Shown here: positions 1 through 7,853 of the stretch, piece by piece | How the letters are laid out: each line of letters starts with the position of its first letter | Position numbering within the stretch: the first letter of the stretch is position 1 | Source: Streptomyces sp. CB02923 | GTDB taxonomy: Bacteria; Actinomycetota; Actinomycetes; Streptomycetales; Streptomycetaceae | Assembly (NCBI RefSeq): GCF_001905005.1 | Contig: NZ_LWKZ01000001.1 | Coordinates: 685,775 to 749,774, forward strand | DNA length: 64,000 bases | Direction of reading: 5' to 3' | Notes under the pieces: generated by a model | What the model saw: only the letters and a program-made list of their open reading frames with translations | The model's database searches: none | What the model was told of the DNA's origin: nothing | Made by a program: the position numbers and the translations under genes

Positions 1-583
1 CGGTCTGCTCCACCCAGGTGCCCGTGATGACGTTGCCGTCCACGGTGAGGTCCAGGGACAGCGCGGAGTCGGGGCGGGAAGACGCTCCGGGGAGTGACTG
101 GCCGGTGAGCCGATTATCGTTCTGCACCAGTACGACGTAGTGGGCACCGGCGAAGGTCTGTCCCCTCCCGGACGAGTAGAACTCGTATCGACTGAGCCAC
201 ACGCCCGCGTAGTGCGCGCGACCGGCTGTCCGGGCTGCCGTTTCGGCATCGGCGGAGGCGGGGGCGACGCCGTCCGCCCCAGGGGCCAGGTCGTGCCCTC
301 CGGCACCATCGTCGCGGAGCCGGATCATGACCGGCAGCGCGAACCCGAGGGACTCGATGGGCAGCCCGGTGACCTTCTCCAGGGCGCGTACGTATACGGG
401 CCGAGGCACCCGGGTCGTACCGCCCTCCCAGCGCTGTACGAGCCGCTTGTTGGCGTCGTTCGGTTCGCCCGCCTCGACGCCCGCCTTCCGCAGCGCACGG
501 GCCATGTCGTCCTGACTCATCCGAAGCGAGAGGCGAACAGCCCGTAGGGCTTCGTTCGCCGTGAGGTCCGGCGCGATCGTCAT
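1..583 (-). CDS. XRE-type helix-turn-helix regulator, C-terminus cut by window edge
   Basis: Read on the minus strand from ATG at 583; about 194 residues are visible and the stop lies outside the window. Residues 10-75 form an XRE/Cro-type DNA-binding domain (LRMSQDDMARALRKAG, followed by a KRLVQRWEGG recognition-helix region). A linker rich in Ala, Gly and Asp follows, then a beta-rich C-terminal segment (HYAGVWLSRYEFYSSGRG, TGTWVEQT) typical of a Streptomyces regulator subfamily with a small sensor-like domain. There is no Shine-Dalgarno; a TAGCTT box 6 nt before the ATG suggests a leaderless transcript. It is divergent from the small protein at 714. The family is seen directly; target and ligand are unknown. 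Confidence 0.8.
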   Translation of the reverse strand, partial: MTIAPDLTANEALRAVRLSLRMSQDDMARALRKAGVEAGEPNDANKRLVQRWEGGTTRVPRPVYVRALEKVTGLPIESLGFALPVMIRLRDDGAGGHDLAPGADGVAPASADAETAARTAGRAHYAGVWLSRYEFYSSGRGQTFAGAHYVVLVQNDNRLTGQSLPGASSRPDSALSLDLTVDGNVITGTWVEQT

Positions 584-589
584 AGATCC

Positions 590-595
590 AAGCTA
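590..595 (-). promoter_or_regulatory. -10 box of leaderless promoter for the XRE regulator
   Basis: TAGCTT on the minus strand, 6 nt before the ATG at 583, with TGTCAT 17 bp further upstream (613-618) as a possible -35. No ribosome-binding site is present. The same gap (620-665) holds two TTGACG-containing repeats (near TTGACGTC and TTGACGGACGTC) that could be autoregulatory operators. Confidence 0.45.
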
Positions 596-713
596 GACCC
601 AACTCGGGCGTTATGACACCGGTTTGACGTCTTGCGTGTGACGCCACTTGGACACTTGACGGACGTCCTGGCGCCGTCGCAGTGGCACGCGACCGCCCGG
701 AAACATGAGCGCC

Positions 714-887
714 ATGACCGAAAACCCGACGGACAGGTACAAGGCGTGCGAGGCATGCGAACTGCTGAAAGCGCTCGAAGTCGAGGGGCGGGAGGGTCGG
801 GATCAGTCGATGGAGGTGGACGCCCGGGTGCGGTACCGGCGGCATATGAGGGAGGCGCATCGGCGGGAGATTCCGCTTCCGCTGTGA
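714..887 (+). CDS. Small conserved hypothetical protein
   Basis: A protein of 57 aa from ATG 714 (60 aa if ATG 705 is used). It is charged and hydrophilic, with a CEACELL motif near the N-terminus and a basic Arg/His-rich C-terminal third (RVRYRRHMREAHRREI). There is no signal peptide or membrane segment. It is divergent from the XRE regulator and separated from it by about 120 bp, an arrangement common for Streptomyces regulator/small-partner pairs. The two cysteines two residues apart could bind metal, but only one such pair exists. Function unknown. Confidence 0.55.
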   Translation: MTENPTDRYKACEACELLKALEVEGREGRDQSMEVDARVRYRRHMREAHRREIPLPL

Positions 888-984
888 GGGGGGAGGGCGG
901 GGTGGTTCCGCCGTGTCCGTTTCCTTGTGGGATCTGTGTGGCCAGGGGCAGGCAGTGGACGGCGGCCGGGGCGGAGACGGGTGG

Positions 985-1010
985 GGCCGGGGCCTGATGC
1001 GGCCCCGGCC
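985..1010. terminator. Convergent hairpin terminator
   Basis: A perfect 10-bp inverted repeat (GGCCGGGGCC, loop TGATGC) between the small plus-strand protein and the minus-strand nudC stop. There is no U-tract, as is usual in Streptomyces. Confidence 0.5.
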
Positions 1011-1019
1011 GGGGTGGTG

Positions 1020-1955
1020 TTACGGCTTGGGCAGGGGCTTGCCGTACCAGAGTTCGATGAGGCGGGCGGCGATGGAGATGCCGTACGGGGGCAGGACCTC
1101 GCCGGATTCGAAGGCGGCGCGGAGGTCCTCGCGGGAGAACCAGCGGGCCTCTTCGATCTCCTCGCCGTCCACCTGGATCTCGGAGGACGTGGCGCGGGCC
1201 ATGAAGCCGAGCATGAGGCTGGAGGGGAAGGGCCACGGCTGGCTGGCGACGTATTCGACGTCGCCGACGACCACGCCCGCCTCCTCGAAGACCTCGCGGG
1301 CCACCGACTGCTCGATGGACTCGCCGGGCTCGACGAAACCGGCGAGGGTGGAGAAGCGGCCCTCCGGCCAGTGCACCTGGCGGCCGAGCAGCGCGCGGTC
1401 CTCCTCGTCCGTGACGAGCATGATCACGGCCGGGTCGGTGCGCGGGTAGTGCTCGGCGCCGCAGGCGGGGCAGCGGCGGATGTGGCCGGCGGCCGCGATG
1501 ACGGTGCGTTCGCCGCAGCGGGAGCAGAAGCGGTGCAGGCGCTGCCAGTTCTCCAGGGCGACGGCGTGGACGAGCAGCCCGGCGTCGCGCGGGGAGAGCA
1601 GGAGGCCCGCCTCGCGCAGACCGGCGGGGCGCGCGGACTGGTCCATGCGCCCCGGCAGCGAGTCCTTCTGGAGTGCGAAGTAGCGCACGCCGTCCTCGTC
1701 GGTGCCGAGGAAGTAGCGGTGCGTCTCGGTGAGCGGCGCCTCGAAGGAGGGCGTCATGACCAGTTCGGTGCGGCCGTCGGGGGTGTCGTCGACCAGCGCC
1801 TGGCCTCCGGAGACCACGAAGACGCGCGTCGTCGGGTGACTCCAGGCCGCCGCGAGCCAGGCCTCGTCGAGACGGTGGCCGGCGGCTCTGTCGATGCCGC
1901 TCGGCGCGCTGAAGGTGATCGGCCGGTCGGCGCTGTGGTCGGTCCAGGTGGTCAC
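1020..1955 (-). CDS. nudC: NAD(+)/NADH diphosphatase NudC
   Basis: Nudix hydrolase that cleaves NADH/NAD+ to NMN(H) and AMP; members of the family can also remove NAD caps from RNA. A zinc ribbon is visible (two CxxC pairs about 15 residues apart, CSRCGE and CPACGA), then the Nudix box G-x5-E-x7-REVFEEAG, then the NudC-specific SQPWPFPSS motif. The length (311 aa from GTG 1955, 315 aa from TTG 1967) is normal for high-GC Gram-positive NudC. The purine-rich AGGGGGAG abuts the TTG, so GTG 1955 is the better start. It lies downstream of the dipeptidase and adnAB genes, the same neighbourhood as recalled for M. tuberculosis Rv3199c. Confidence 0.95.
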   Translation of the reverse strand: MTTWTDHSADRPITFSAPSGIDRAAGHRLDEAWLAAAWSHPTTRVFVVSGGQALVDDTPDGRTELVMTPSFEAPLTETHRYFLGTDEDGVRYFALQKDSLPGRMDQSARPAGLREAGLLLSPRDAGLLVHAVALENWQRLHRFCSRCGERTVIAAAGHIRRCPACGAEHYPRTDPAVIMLVTDEEDRALLGRQVHWPEGRFSTLAGFVEPGESIEQSVAREVFEEAGVVVGDVEYVASQPWPFPSSLMLGFMARATSSEIQVDGEEIEEARWFSREDLRAAFESGEVLPPYGISIAARLIELWYGKPLPKP

Positions 1956-1967
1956 TGCGGTTTCCAA

Positions 1968-2412
1968 CTCCCCCTATGGGCGTGGGTGATTGCTGCCCGC
2001 GGGCTCGGCCGCCGGACGGGTGGCGGTACGGGCCGCACGGCCGCCGGGCGGGTAGCGGTACGAGGCGCACGGGTGGCGGTACGAGCTGTACAGACGGCGG
2101 TACAGACGGCGTGAGTGGTGCGGCGGTGGCGATGGTGAGGGCGGTAGTGGCGGTGGTGTGTGGACGGATTCCCGTCCGGTGCGCCGGGGTTCGGCGCGCC
2201 TGGGGCACCGGGCTTCGGCGCGCCTGGGGCACCGGCCACGGGCACGGCCCCGCCCGTCACCTGCACTGCCGTGCCGATCACCGGCACAGCCCTCCCGCTC
2301 GCCGGTCGCGAGCAGGGCGCGGCCTCCGGCCGGGGACGGGCCCCGGGCGTGGCCCCGGAGTGGGCCGTCGGCCCGGTCGCGGACGCGGACGCCGGTACGG
2401 CTCGGTCACCGC
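1968..2412. repeat. Gene-free gap with imperfect direct repeats
   Basis: No convincing gene lies between nudC and the dipeptidase. Region 2030-2110 holds degenerate GCGGTACG-centred repeats. Positions 2190-2212 and 2214-2235 are a perfect 22-bp direct repeat (period 24) containing TTCGGCGCGCCTGGGG. A small inverted repeat GTGCCG/CGGCAC sits near 2274-2290 and could end the dipeptidase transcript. Confidence 0.5.
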
Positions 2413-3813
2413 TCAAGCGACGCGCCAGTTCTCCGCCAGGTCGCCCCAGAGGTGCGCGGCGGTTTCGACGCCCTTCGTCAGCAGGTCCAGTTCGACCTTC
2501 TCGTTCGGTGCGTGCCAGCCGTCCGAGGGGACGGATATCCCGAGGAAGAGGACCGGTACGCCGAGGACGTCCTGGAGGTCGGCGGCCGGGCCCGAGCCGC
2601 CCTCGCGGGTGAAGCGGATCTTCTGGTCGAAGGCGCGGCCCATGGCCCGTACGACGGACTGCAGGGCGGGGTGGTCGAGCGGGGTCAGGCAGGGGCGGGT
2701 GGCGCCCCAGAAGGTGATCTCGTGGCGGATGCCGTCGGGCAGGCGGGCGGCGACCCAGTCCCGTACGGACTGCTGGACGGCGGCCGCGTCCTGGCCCGCC
2801 ACCAGGCGGAAGGACAGCTTCACCTGTGCCGAGGACGGCACGATGGTCTTGCCGCCGGGGCCCTGGTAGCCGCCGCCGATGCCGTTGACCTCGGCGGTGG
2901 GGCGGGCCCAGATGCGCTCCAGGGTACTGTGGCCGGTCTCGCCGAGCGCGGCGTGGGAGTGGGCCGTACGCAGCCACTCGGCCTCGTCGAAGGGCAGCTC
3001 GGCGAAGAGCTCGCGTTCGCGGTCGGTCAGCTCGACGATGCCGTCGTAGAAGCCGGGGACGGCGACGCGGCGGTCCTCGTCGTGGAGGGCGGCGGCCAGG
3101 CGGGCGGCCTCGGTGGCGGGGTTGGGCACCGCGCCGCCGAAGGACCCGGAGTGGATGTCCTGCCCGGGGCCGTACAGGTCGATCTGGCAGTCGGTGAGGC
3201 CGCGCATCCCCGTGCACACGGTGGGGGTGTCCTTGGACCACATGCCCGTGTCGGAGACGATGACCGTGTCGCAGGCCAGGCGGTCCGCGTGCTTGGCGAT
3301 CAGCGCCGGGAAGTTCGGGGAGCCGGACTCCTCCTCGCCCTCGATGAGGAGCTTGAGGTTGACGGCCGGGGCGGTGCGGCCGGTCGCGGCGAGGTGGGCG
3401 CGTACGCCGAGGGTGTGGAAGAACACCTGGCCCTTGTCGTCGGCGGCGCCGCGGGCGTACAGCTTGCCGTCGACGGTCTGCGGCTCGAAGGGGTCCGTGT
3501 GCCAGCCGTCCTCGCGGGCGGCGGGCTGCACGTCGTGGTGGCCGTAGACGAGGACGGTGGGGGCCGACGGGTCCCCGGAGGGCCACTCGGCGAAGACCGC
3601 GGGGGCTCCGTCCGTCTCCCAGATCTCGGCGGTGGGGAAGCCGGTCGCGGTGAGCCGTTCTGCCAGCCATTCGGCGCTGCGGCGCACGTCGGCGGCGCGC
3701 TCCGGGTCCGCGGACACCGAGGGGATGCGCAGCCAGGCGGCCAGGTCGTCGAGGAACTCTTCGCGGTGGACGTCGATGTACGCGCGGACGGCGCTGTCCG
3801 AGGTGGTGCTCAT
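2413..3813 (-). CDS. M20-family metallodipeptidase
   Basis: A 466 aa cytosolic zinc peptidase of the M20/PepV-CNDP group, expected to hydrolyse dipeptides. Visible motifs are GHHDVQP (91-97, first zinc His and catalytic Asp), RGAADDKG (121-128, bridging Asp) and EGEEESGS (158-165, catalytic and zinc Glu). A dimerisation (lid) domain sits in the middle and a C-terminal GISVPSDGWHAPNE supplies the last His. The reading frame stays open far upstream, but ATG 3813 gives the standard N-terminus and is preceded 7 nt upstream by TAGGCT, consistent with a leaderless mRNA. It lies between adnB and nudC. Confidence 0.93.
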   Translation of the reverse strand: MSTTSDSAVRAYIDVHREEFLDDLAAWLRIPSVSADPERAADVRRSAEWLAERLTATGFPTAEIWETDGAPAVFAEWPSGDPSAPTVLVYGHHDVQPAAREDGWHTDPFEPQTVDGKLYARGAADDKGQVFFHTLGVRAHLAATGRTAPAVNLKLLIEGEEESGSPNFPALIAKHADRLACDTVIVSDTGMWSKDTPTVCTGMRGLTDCQIDLYGPGQDIHSGSFGGAVPNPATEAARLAAALHDEDRRVAVPGFYDGIVELTDRERELFAELPFDEAEWLRTAHSHAALGETGHSTLERIWARPTAEVNGIGGGYQGPGGKTIVPSSAQVKLSFRLVAGQDAAAVQQSVRDWVAARLPDGIRHEITFWGATRPCLTPLDHPALQSVVRAMGRAFDQKIRFTREGGSGPAADLQDVLGVPVLFLGISVPSDGWHAPNEKVELDLLTKGVETAAHLWGDLAENWRVA

Positions 3814-3820
3814 GTGTCCG

Positions 3821-3826
3821 AGCCTA
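3821..3826 (-). promoter_or_regulatory. -10 box, leaderless promoter of the dipeptidase
   Basis: TAGGCT 7 nt upstream of ATG 3813 with no Shine-Dalgarno. No good -35 is seen at 16-18 bp. Confidence 0.45.
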
Positions 3827-3869
3827 TCCGGCCGCGGGGCGCGGTCCGCTGCCGGTCTCCTGGATCTTG

Positions 3870-6800
3870 TCACCTCTGCCCTCCCCCGGCGGTGTCCGCT
3901 TCGCCGGCGGCCCGTGCGGGCTCGCCGAGCAGGATGCTTTCGAGTCCGGCCCGGTCGGGCAGCCGCTGGGGCCGGACCGTCTCGCCGCTGCGTACGTACA
4001 GGAACGCGGCGTCGACGGCGGACAGGGGCAGGCCGTGCTGCTCGGCCCAGGCCACCCGGTAGAGGGCCAGCTGCAGCGGGTCGGCGGTCTGCGCGTGGTG
4101 GGTCTTCCAGTCGATGATCTCGTAGGTGTCCCCGTGCGGACCGCGGCTGCGGTAGACGGCGTCGATACGGCCGCGGATCACCCGGCCCGCGAGGGTGAGC
4201 TGCACCGGCACCTCGATGCGGTACGGGGTGCGCCGGGCGTACGGGGTGCGGGCGAAGGCCTCCTTGAGAGCCTCCAGGTCGTCCTCGTCCGTGATCGGGG
4301 CCGCTTCCCCGGCCGCTTCCTGGGCGCGCGCTTCGTGGCCGTACGCCCCGCCCGGCAGTTCGTCGGGGCCGAGCAGGGGCAGCGTCAGTTCCTCGAAGCG
4401 CGATTCCACCCAGGCGTGGAAGCGCGTACCGCGGCGGGCGGCGGGCCGGGGCGGGTGCGGCATGGGGCGGGCCAGCTCCCGGGTGAAGCCGTCCGGGTCG
4501 GACGCGAGCCACAGCAGCTGCGAGGCGCTGAGCGAGGACGGCAGAGGGACCTCACGGACGGTCGCGCGGGCCCGGCGCAGCTCGTCGGCGAGGGCGTCGA
4601 GGTCGCGGTCCCAGGAGGCGACGGTACGGCGCTCCTCGGGGAGGAAGGGGGTGGGGCCGGGGTCCGGGGCGGCTTCGGTGGCGGGGGCTTGTGCCGGTAC
4701 GTGGGCGAGCGCGGCGTCAGCTCGTACGGCGGCGTCCGGGCCTGCCTCGCCCCCCGCCCCCGGATGCGTGGGCCGCTCGCCGCTCCAGGCGTCCCAGTCG
4801 GCCAGGTCGTGTTCGGGGGCGGGGCTGGGGCTGGGGCTGGGGCTGGGGCTGGGGCTGGGTACGGAACCGGGTACGGGGCCAGGCCCAGGACTCTGGGGAT
4901 CGTCGACGGCGTACCCATCGGAGTACGGGTCGGAGTACGGGTCGGAGTACGGGTCTTCGTGCGGAGCGGCGTACGGGTCTCCGTACCCGCCCTCGAACGG
5001 GTCGTCCTCGGGCGGCGGCGGCCAATCCGGGTCGTGGACCGGCCCGGCCTGCGCGGGTACGGAGGCGGCGCCCCCCGCCGCGGGATGCGGGGCGTCATGA
5101 GCGACGGCGGCCTCGGGGCCGTCGGCGGCTGCGGTGTGCGGCGGTGCGGTGGCATCGCCCGGGGCGTTCGCCAGAAGCTCGTCCAGGTACGTCCGGACCG
5201 TCGCGGCAGCCGCGCGGCGGCGCTCCCGCGCCGTCGTGTCCAGCGGCAGCGGCCACTCCAGCTCGGCCTCCGCCTCCTTCAGCGACGGGTTCTCCGCGCC
5301 CTCCTCCGGGGCCTCGGCCCACTCCTCGATCTCGCCGTGGCCCGCCTCGCAGTGTGCGCGCAGCGCCTCCAGGAAGGCGGAAGGGCCGCGTGGCCGCTTC
5401 TGGTCGGGGCCCCACCAGTGGCCGGAGCCGAGCAGCAGGGAACGCGGGCGGGTGAAGGTGACGTAGCCGAGGCGCAGCTCCTCGACCGACTGGTGGTCCT
5501 TCATCGCCTCCTTGAAGGACTTCAGGCCGCGGCTGCTCCAGTCGGCCACGTCCGGCAGTGTCGCGGCGTCGCCGCGCAGGGCGTGCGGCAGCACCTTGGA
5601 CTGGGTGAGCCAGGAGTCGCGGGCCTGCTCGCTGGGGAACTGCTTGCCGACGAGGCCGGGGACGGCGACCACGTCCCACTCCAGGCCCTTGGATTTGTGG
5701 GCGGTGAGCACCTTGACCGTGTTCTCACCGCCGGGCAGGGAGCTGTCCAGGCCCTTCTCGTGCTGGACGGCGGTGCGCAGGAAGCCCAGGAAGGCGAGGA
5801 GCGTCGCGTCGCCGTCCAGGGCCGCGCCGCCCTGCTTGGCGGCGAAGCCCGCGGCGATGTCCAGGAAGGTGCTCAGGGTCTCCCGGCGGCGGGCCGCCAG
5901 AGCGCGCGGGGAGGCGGACAGCTCGACCTCCAGGCCGGTGACGGTCAGCACCCGGTGCAGTACGTCCATCAGGGGGTCGGCCGATGAGCGCCGCAGGTCG
6001 CGCAGTTCGCGTGCCAGGTAGGCGAAGCGGACGCGCGCCTCCGGGGAGAACGGCAGGCCGTCGTCGGGGCGGCCGTCCGCCTCCAGGAACGTGTCGAGCG
6101 CGTCGGCGAGCGAGATCGTCTCGGCCGGGTCGACGCCCTCCACGGCTTCGGCCAGCCGCCGTTCGGGGTCCTCGGACTGACCGTCCCGGTGGACCAGCAG
6201 CCGCGCCCGGCGGCCCAGGAGGGCCAGGTCACGGGGGCCGATCCGCCAGCGCGGGCCGATCAGCAGCCGCACCAGGGCGGCGTTGGCCGTGGGGTCCTGG
6301 AGGACCTCGCACACCGCCACCAGGTCGGCGATCTCCGGCAGGTGCAGCAGCCCGGACAGGCCGACGACCTCCACCGGGACCTCCCGTGCGACCAGCTCAC
6401 CCTGGATACGGGCGAAATCTCCGGCGGTCCGGCACAGCACCGCGATCTCGCCGGGCGGGGTGCCCGTGCGCACCAGGTGGGCGATGCTCTCGGCGAGCCA
6501 GGTCATCTCCTCCGCGTGGGTGGGCAGCAGCGCGCAGCGCACCACGCCGTCGCGCTCCGCGCCGGGGGCCGGGCGCAGCGCCTCGACGCCCGCGTGCATG
6601 GCGCGGAGCGGCGCGGCGAGCCCGTTGGCCAGGTCGAGCAGCCGGCCGCCGCTGCGGCGGTTCTGGCTGAGGGCGGAGCGCCGGGCCGGGCTGCCGTCCT
6701 CGAAGGGGAAGTGGTCGGGGAAGTCGTCCAGGTTGGCGACGGAGGCGCCGCGCCATCCGTAGATGGCCTGGCAGGGGTCGCCGACGGCGGTCACGGCATG

Positions 6801-7751
6801 GCCCGTACCGCCGCCGAACAGGCCGGACAGCATGATCCGCTGGGCCACGGAGGTGTCCTGGTACTCGTCCAGGAGGACGACCTTGAACTCCTCGCGCAGC
6901 AGCGCGCCCACCTCGGCGCGGGTGGTCGCGAGGGTCGCCGACAGGGCGATCTGGTCACCGAAGTCCAGCAGCTCGCGGCGCTGCTTCTCGCCGCGGTACG
7001 CCCGGACCAGCTCCAGCAGCTCCAGGCGCCCGCGGGCCGTCTCGGGCACCTTGCGCAGGTCGGCGTTGGAGAGCTTCACCCGGTCGAGGGCGGCGAGCAG
7101 CTCGGTGTCGTACGCCCGCAGCCGGTCCGGCTCCACGAGGTGCTCGGCCAGCTCGCCGTCGAGCGCGAGCAGGTCCTCCACTAGGGCGGGCAGCGACTTC
7201 GTCAGCGCCGGATACGGGCCGGGGGCGGTGCGCAGCACGCGGGCGGCGAGCTGGAAACGGGTGGCGTCGGCGAGCAGGCGGGCGCTGGGCTCCAGGCCGA
7301 TGCGCAGGCCGTGGTCCTTGAGGAGCCGGCCCGCGAAGGAGTGGTACGTCGAGATCCGGGGCTCGCCGGGGACGCCGTCCGCGTCGGCCGGGGCACCGGG
7401 GCCGGGGGCGGGCGCGCCGGCCTGGACGCCGGGCGGCCCGGGGGCGGCCGCGCCGAACGGGTCGGCCGGTTCCGTCACCCCGGCCGCCGCCAGGGCCTTG
7501 CGGACGCGCTCGGCCAGCTCGCCCGCCGCCTTGTTCGTGAACGTCAGGCCGAGGACCTGCTCCGGGGCGACCTGGCCCGTACCGACCAGCCACACCACGC
7601 GCGCGGCCATGACCGTGGTCTTGCCGGAACCGGCGCCGGCCACGACGACCTGCGGGGCGGGCGGTGCGGTGATGCAGGCCGTCTGCTCCGGGGTGAACGG
7701 GATGCCGAGGAGCTCTTTGAGCTGCTCGGGGTCGGTGATACGAGCTGACAC
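3870..7751 (-). CDS. adnB: AdnB-like ATP-dependent helicase-nuclease subunit
   Basis: UvrD/Rep-type superfamily 1 motor fused to a RecB-like nuclease, by homology one half of the AdnAB machine that resects double-strand breaks in Actinobacteria. Visible are Walker A (GAGSGKTT, about residue 40), Walker B/motif II (LLDEYQDTS), motif III GDPCQAIYGWRG and, near the C-terminus, the PDDEXK core (IDAVY then EIIDWKTHH). The helicase N-terminus closely resembles recalled mycobacterial AdnB (Rv3201c). A lineage-specific low-complexity insert (about residues 890-1080: SDPY and SP repeats) separates motor and nuclease, making the protein 1293 aa against about 1100 in mycobacteria. GTG 7751 is chosen because TACGGT lies exactly 7 nt upstream; an upstream in-frame start at 7790 would add 13 residues. 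Confidence 0.92.
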   Translation of the reverse strand: MSARITDPEQLKELLGIPFTPEQTACITAPPAPQVVVAGAGSGKTTVMAARVVWLVGTGQVAPEQVLGLTFTNKAAGELAERVRKALAAAGVTEPADPFGAAAPGPPGVQAGAPAPGPGAPADADGVPGEPRISTYHSFAGRLLKDHGLRIGLEPSARLLADATRFQLAARVLRTAPGPYPALTKSLPALVEDLLALDGELAEHLVEPDRLRAYDTELLAALDRVKLSNADLRKVPETARGRLELLELVRAYRGEKQRRELLDFGDQIALSATLATTRAEVGALLREEFKVVLLDEYQDTSVAQRIMLSGLFGGGTGHAVTAVGDPCQAIYGWRGASVANLDDFPDHFPFEDGSPARRSALSQNRRSGGRLLDLANGLAAPLRAMHAGVEALRPAPGAERDGVVRCALLPTHAEEMTWLAESIAHLVRTGTPPGEIAVLCRTAGDFARIQGELVAREVPVEVVGLSGLLHLPEIADLVAVCEVLQDPTANAALVRLLIGPRWRIGPRDLALLGRRARLLVHRDGQSEDPERRLAEAVEGVDPAETISLADALDTFLEADGRPDDGLPFSPEARVRFAYLARELRDLRRSSADPLMDVLHRVLTVTGLEVELSASPRALAARRRETLSTFLDIAAGFAAKQGGAALDGDATLLAFLGFLRTAVQHEKGLDSSLPGGENTVKVLTAHKSKGLEWDVVAVPGLVGKQFPSEQARDSWLTQSKVLPHALRGDAATLPDVADWSSRGLKSFKEAMKDHQSVEELRLGYVTFTRPRSLLLGSGHWWGPDQKRPRGPSAFLEALRAHCEAGHGEIEEWAEAPEEGAENPSLKEAEAELEWPLPLDTTARERRRAAAATVRTYLDELLANAPGDATAPPHTAAADGPEAAVAHDAPHPAAGGAASVPAQAGPVHDPDWPPPPEDDPFEGGYGDPYAAPHEDPYSDPYSDPYSDGYAVDDPQSPGPGPVPGSVPSPSPSPSPSPSPAPEHDLADWDAWSGERPTHPGAGGEAGPDAAVRADAALAHVPAQAPATEAAPDPGPTPFLPEERRTVASWDRDLDALADELRRARATVREVPLPSSLSASQLLWLASDPDGFTRELARPMPHPPRPAARRGTRFHAWVESRFEELTLPLLGPDELPGGAYGHEARAQEAAGEAAPITDEDDLEALKEAFARTPYARRTPYRIEVPVQLTLAGRVIRGRIDAVYRSRGPHGDTYEIIDWKTHHAQTADPLQLALYRVAWAEQHGLPLSAVDAAFLYVRSGETVRPQRLPDRAGLESILLGEPARAAGEADTAGGGQR
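4821..4860 (+). repeat. Hexanucleotide (GGGGCT)n array inside adnB, G-quadruplex-prone
   Basis: Six perfect GGGGCT units plus a partial seventh, encoding a Ser-Pro run on the minus strand. The plus strand has seven G-runs spaced by 2 nt. Just downstream (4920-4955) are three perfect 12-bp units (GGAGTACGGGTC) encoding SDPY repeats. Confidence 0.9.
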
Positions 7752-7758
7752 ATCCGAG

Positions 7759-7764
7759 ACCGTA
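7759..7764 (-). promoter_or_regulatory. -10 box, leaderless promoter of adnB
   Basis: TACGGT 7 nt before GTG 7751, with no Shine-Dalgarno. It implies adnB has its own promoter within the 102-bp gap after adnA. Confidence 0.4.
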
Positions 7765-7853
7765 TCGGCCCCCACTGACAATCGCGGCAAACCCCAGCTG
7801 AGGGCGCCGGAGGCGGGTACGGCGCGGTGATCACCGGGCCCGGGACGCGTCCG

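Noticed and set aside
27..860. Minus-strand frame 114-860 overlapping the XRE regulator
   Set aside because: It runs over both the regulator and the small divergent protein, has shadow-type Arg/Pro composition and no ribosome-binding site.
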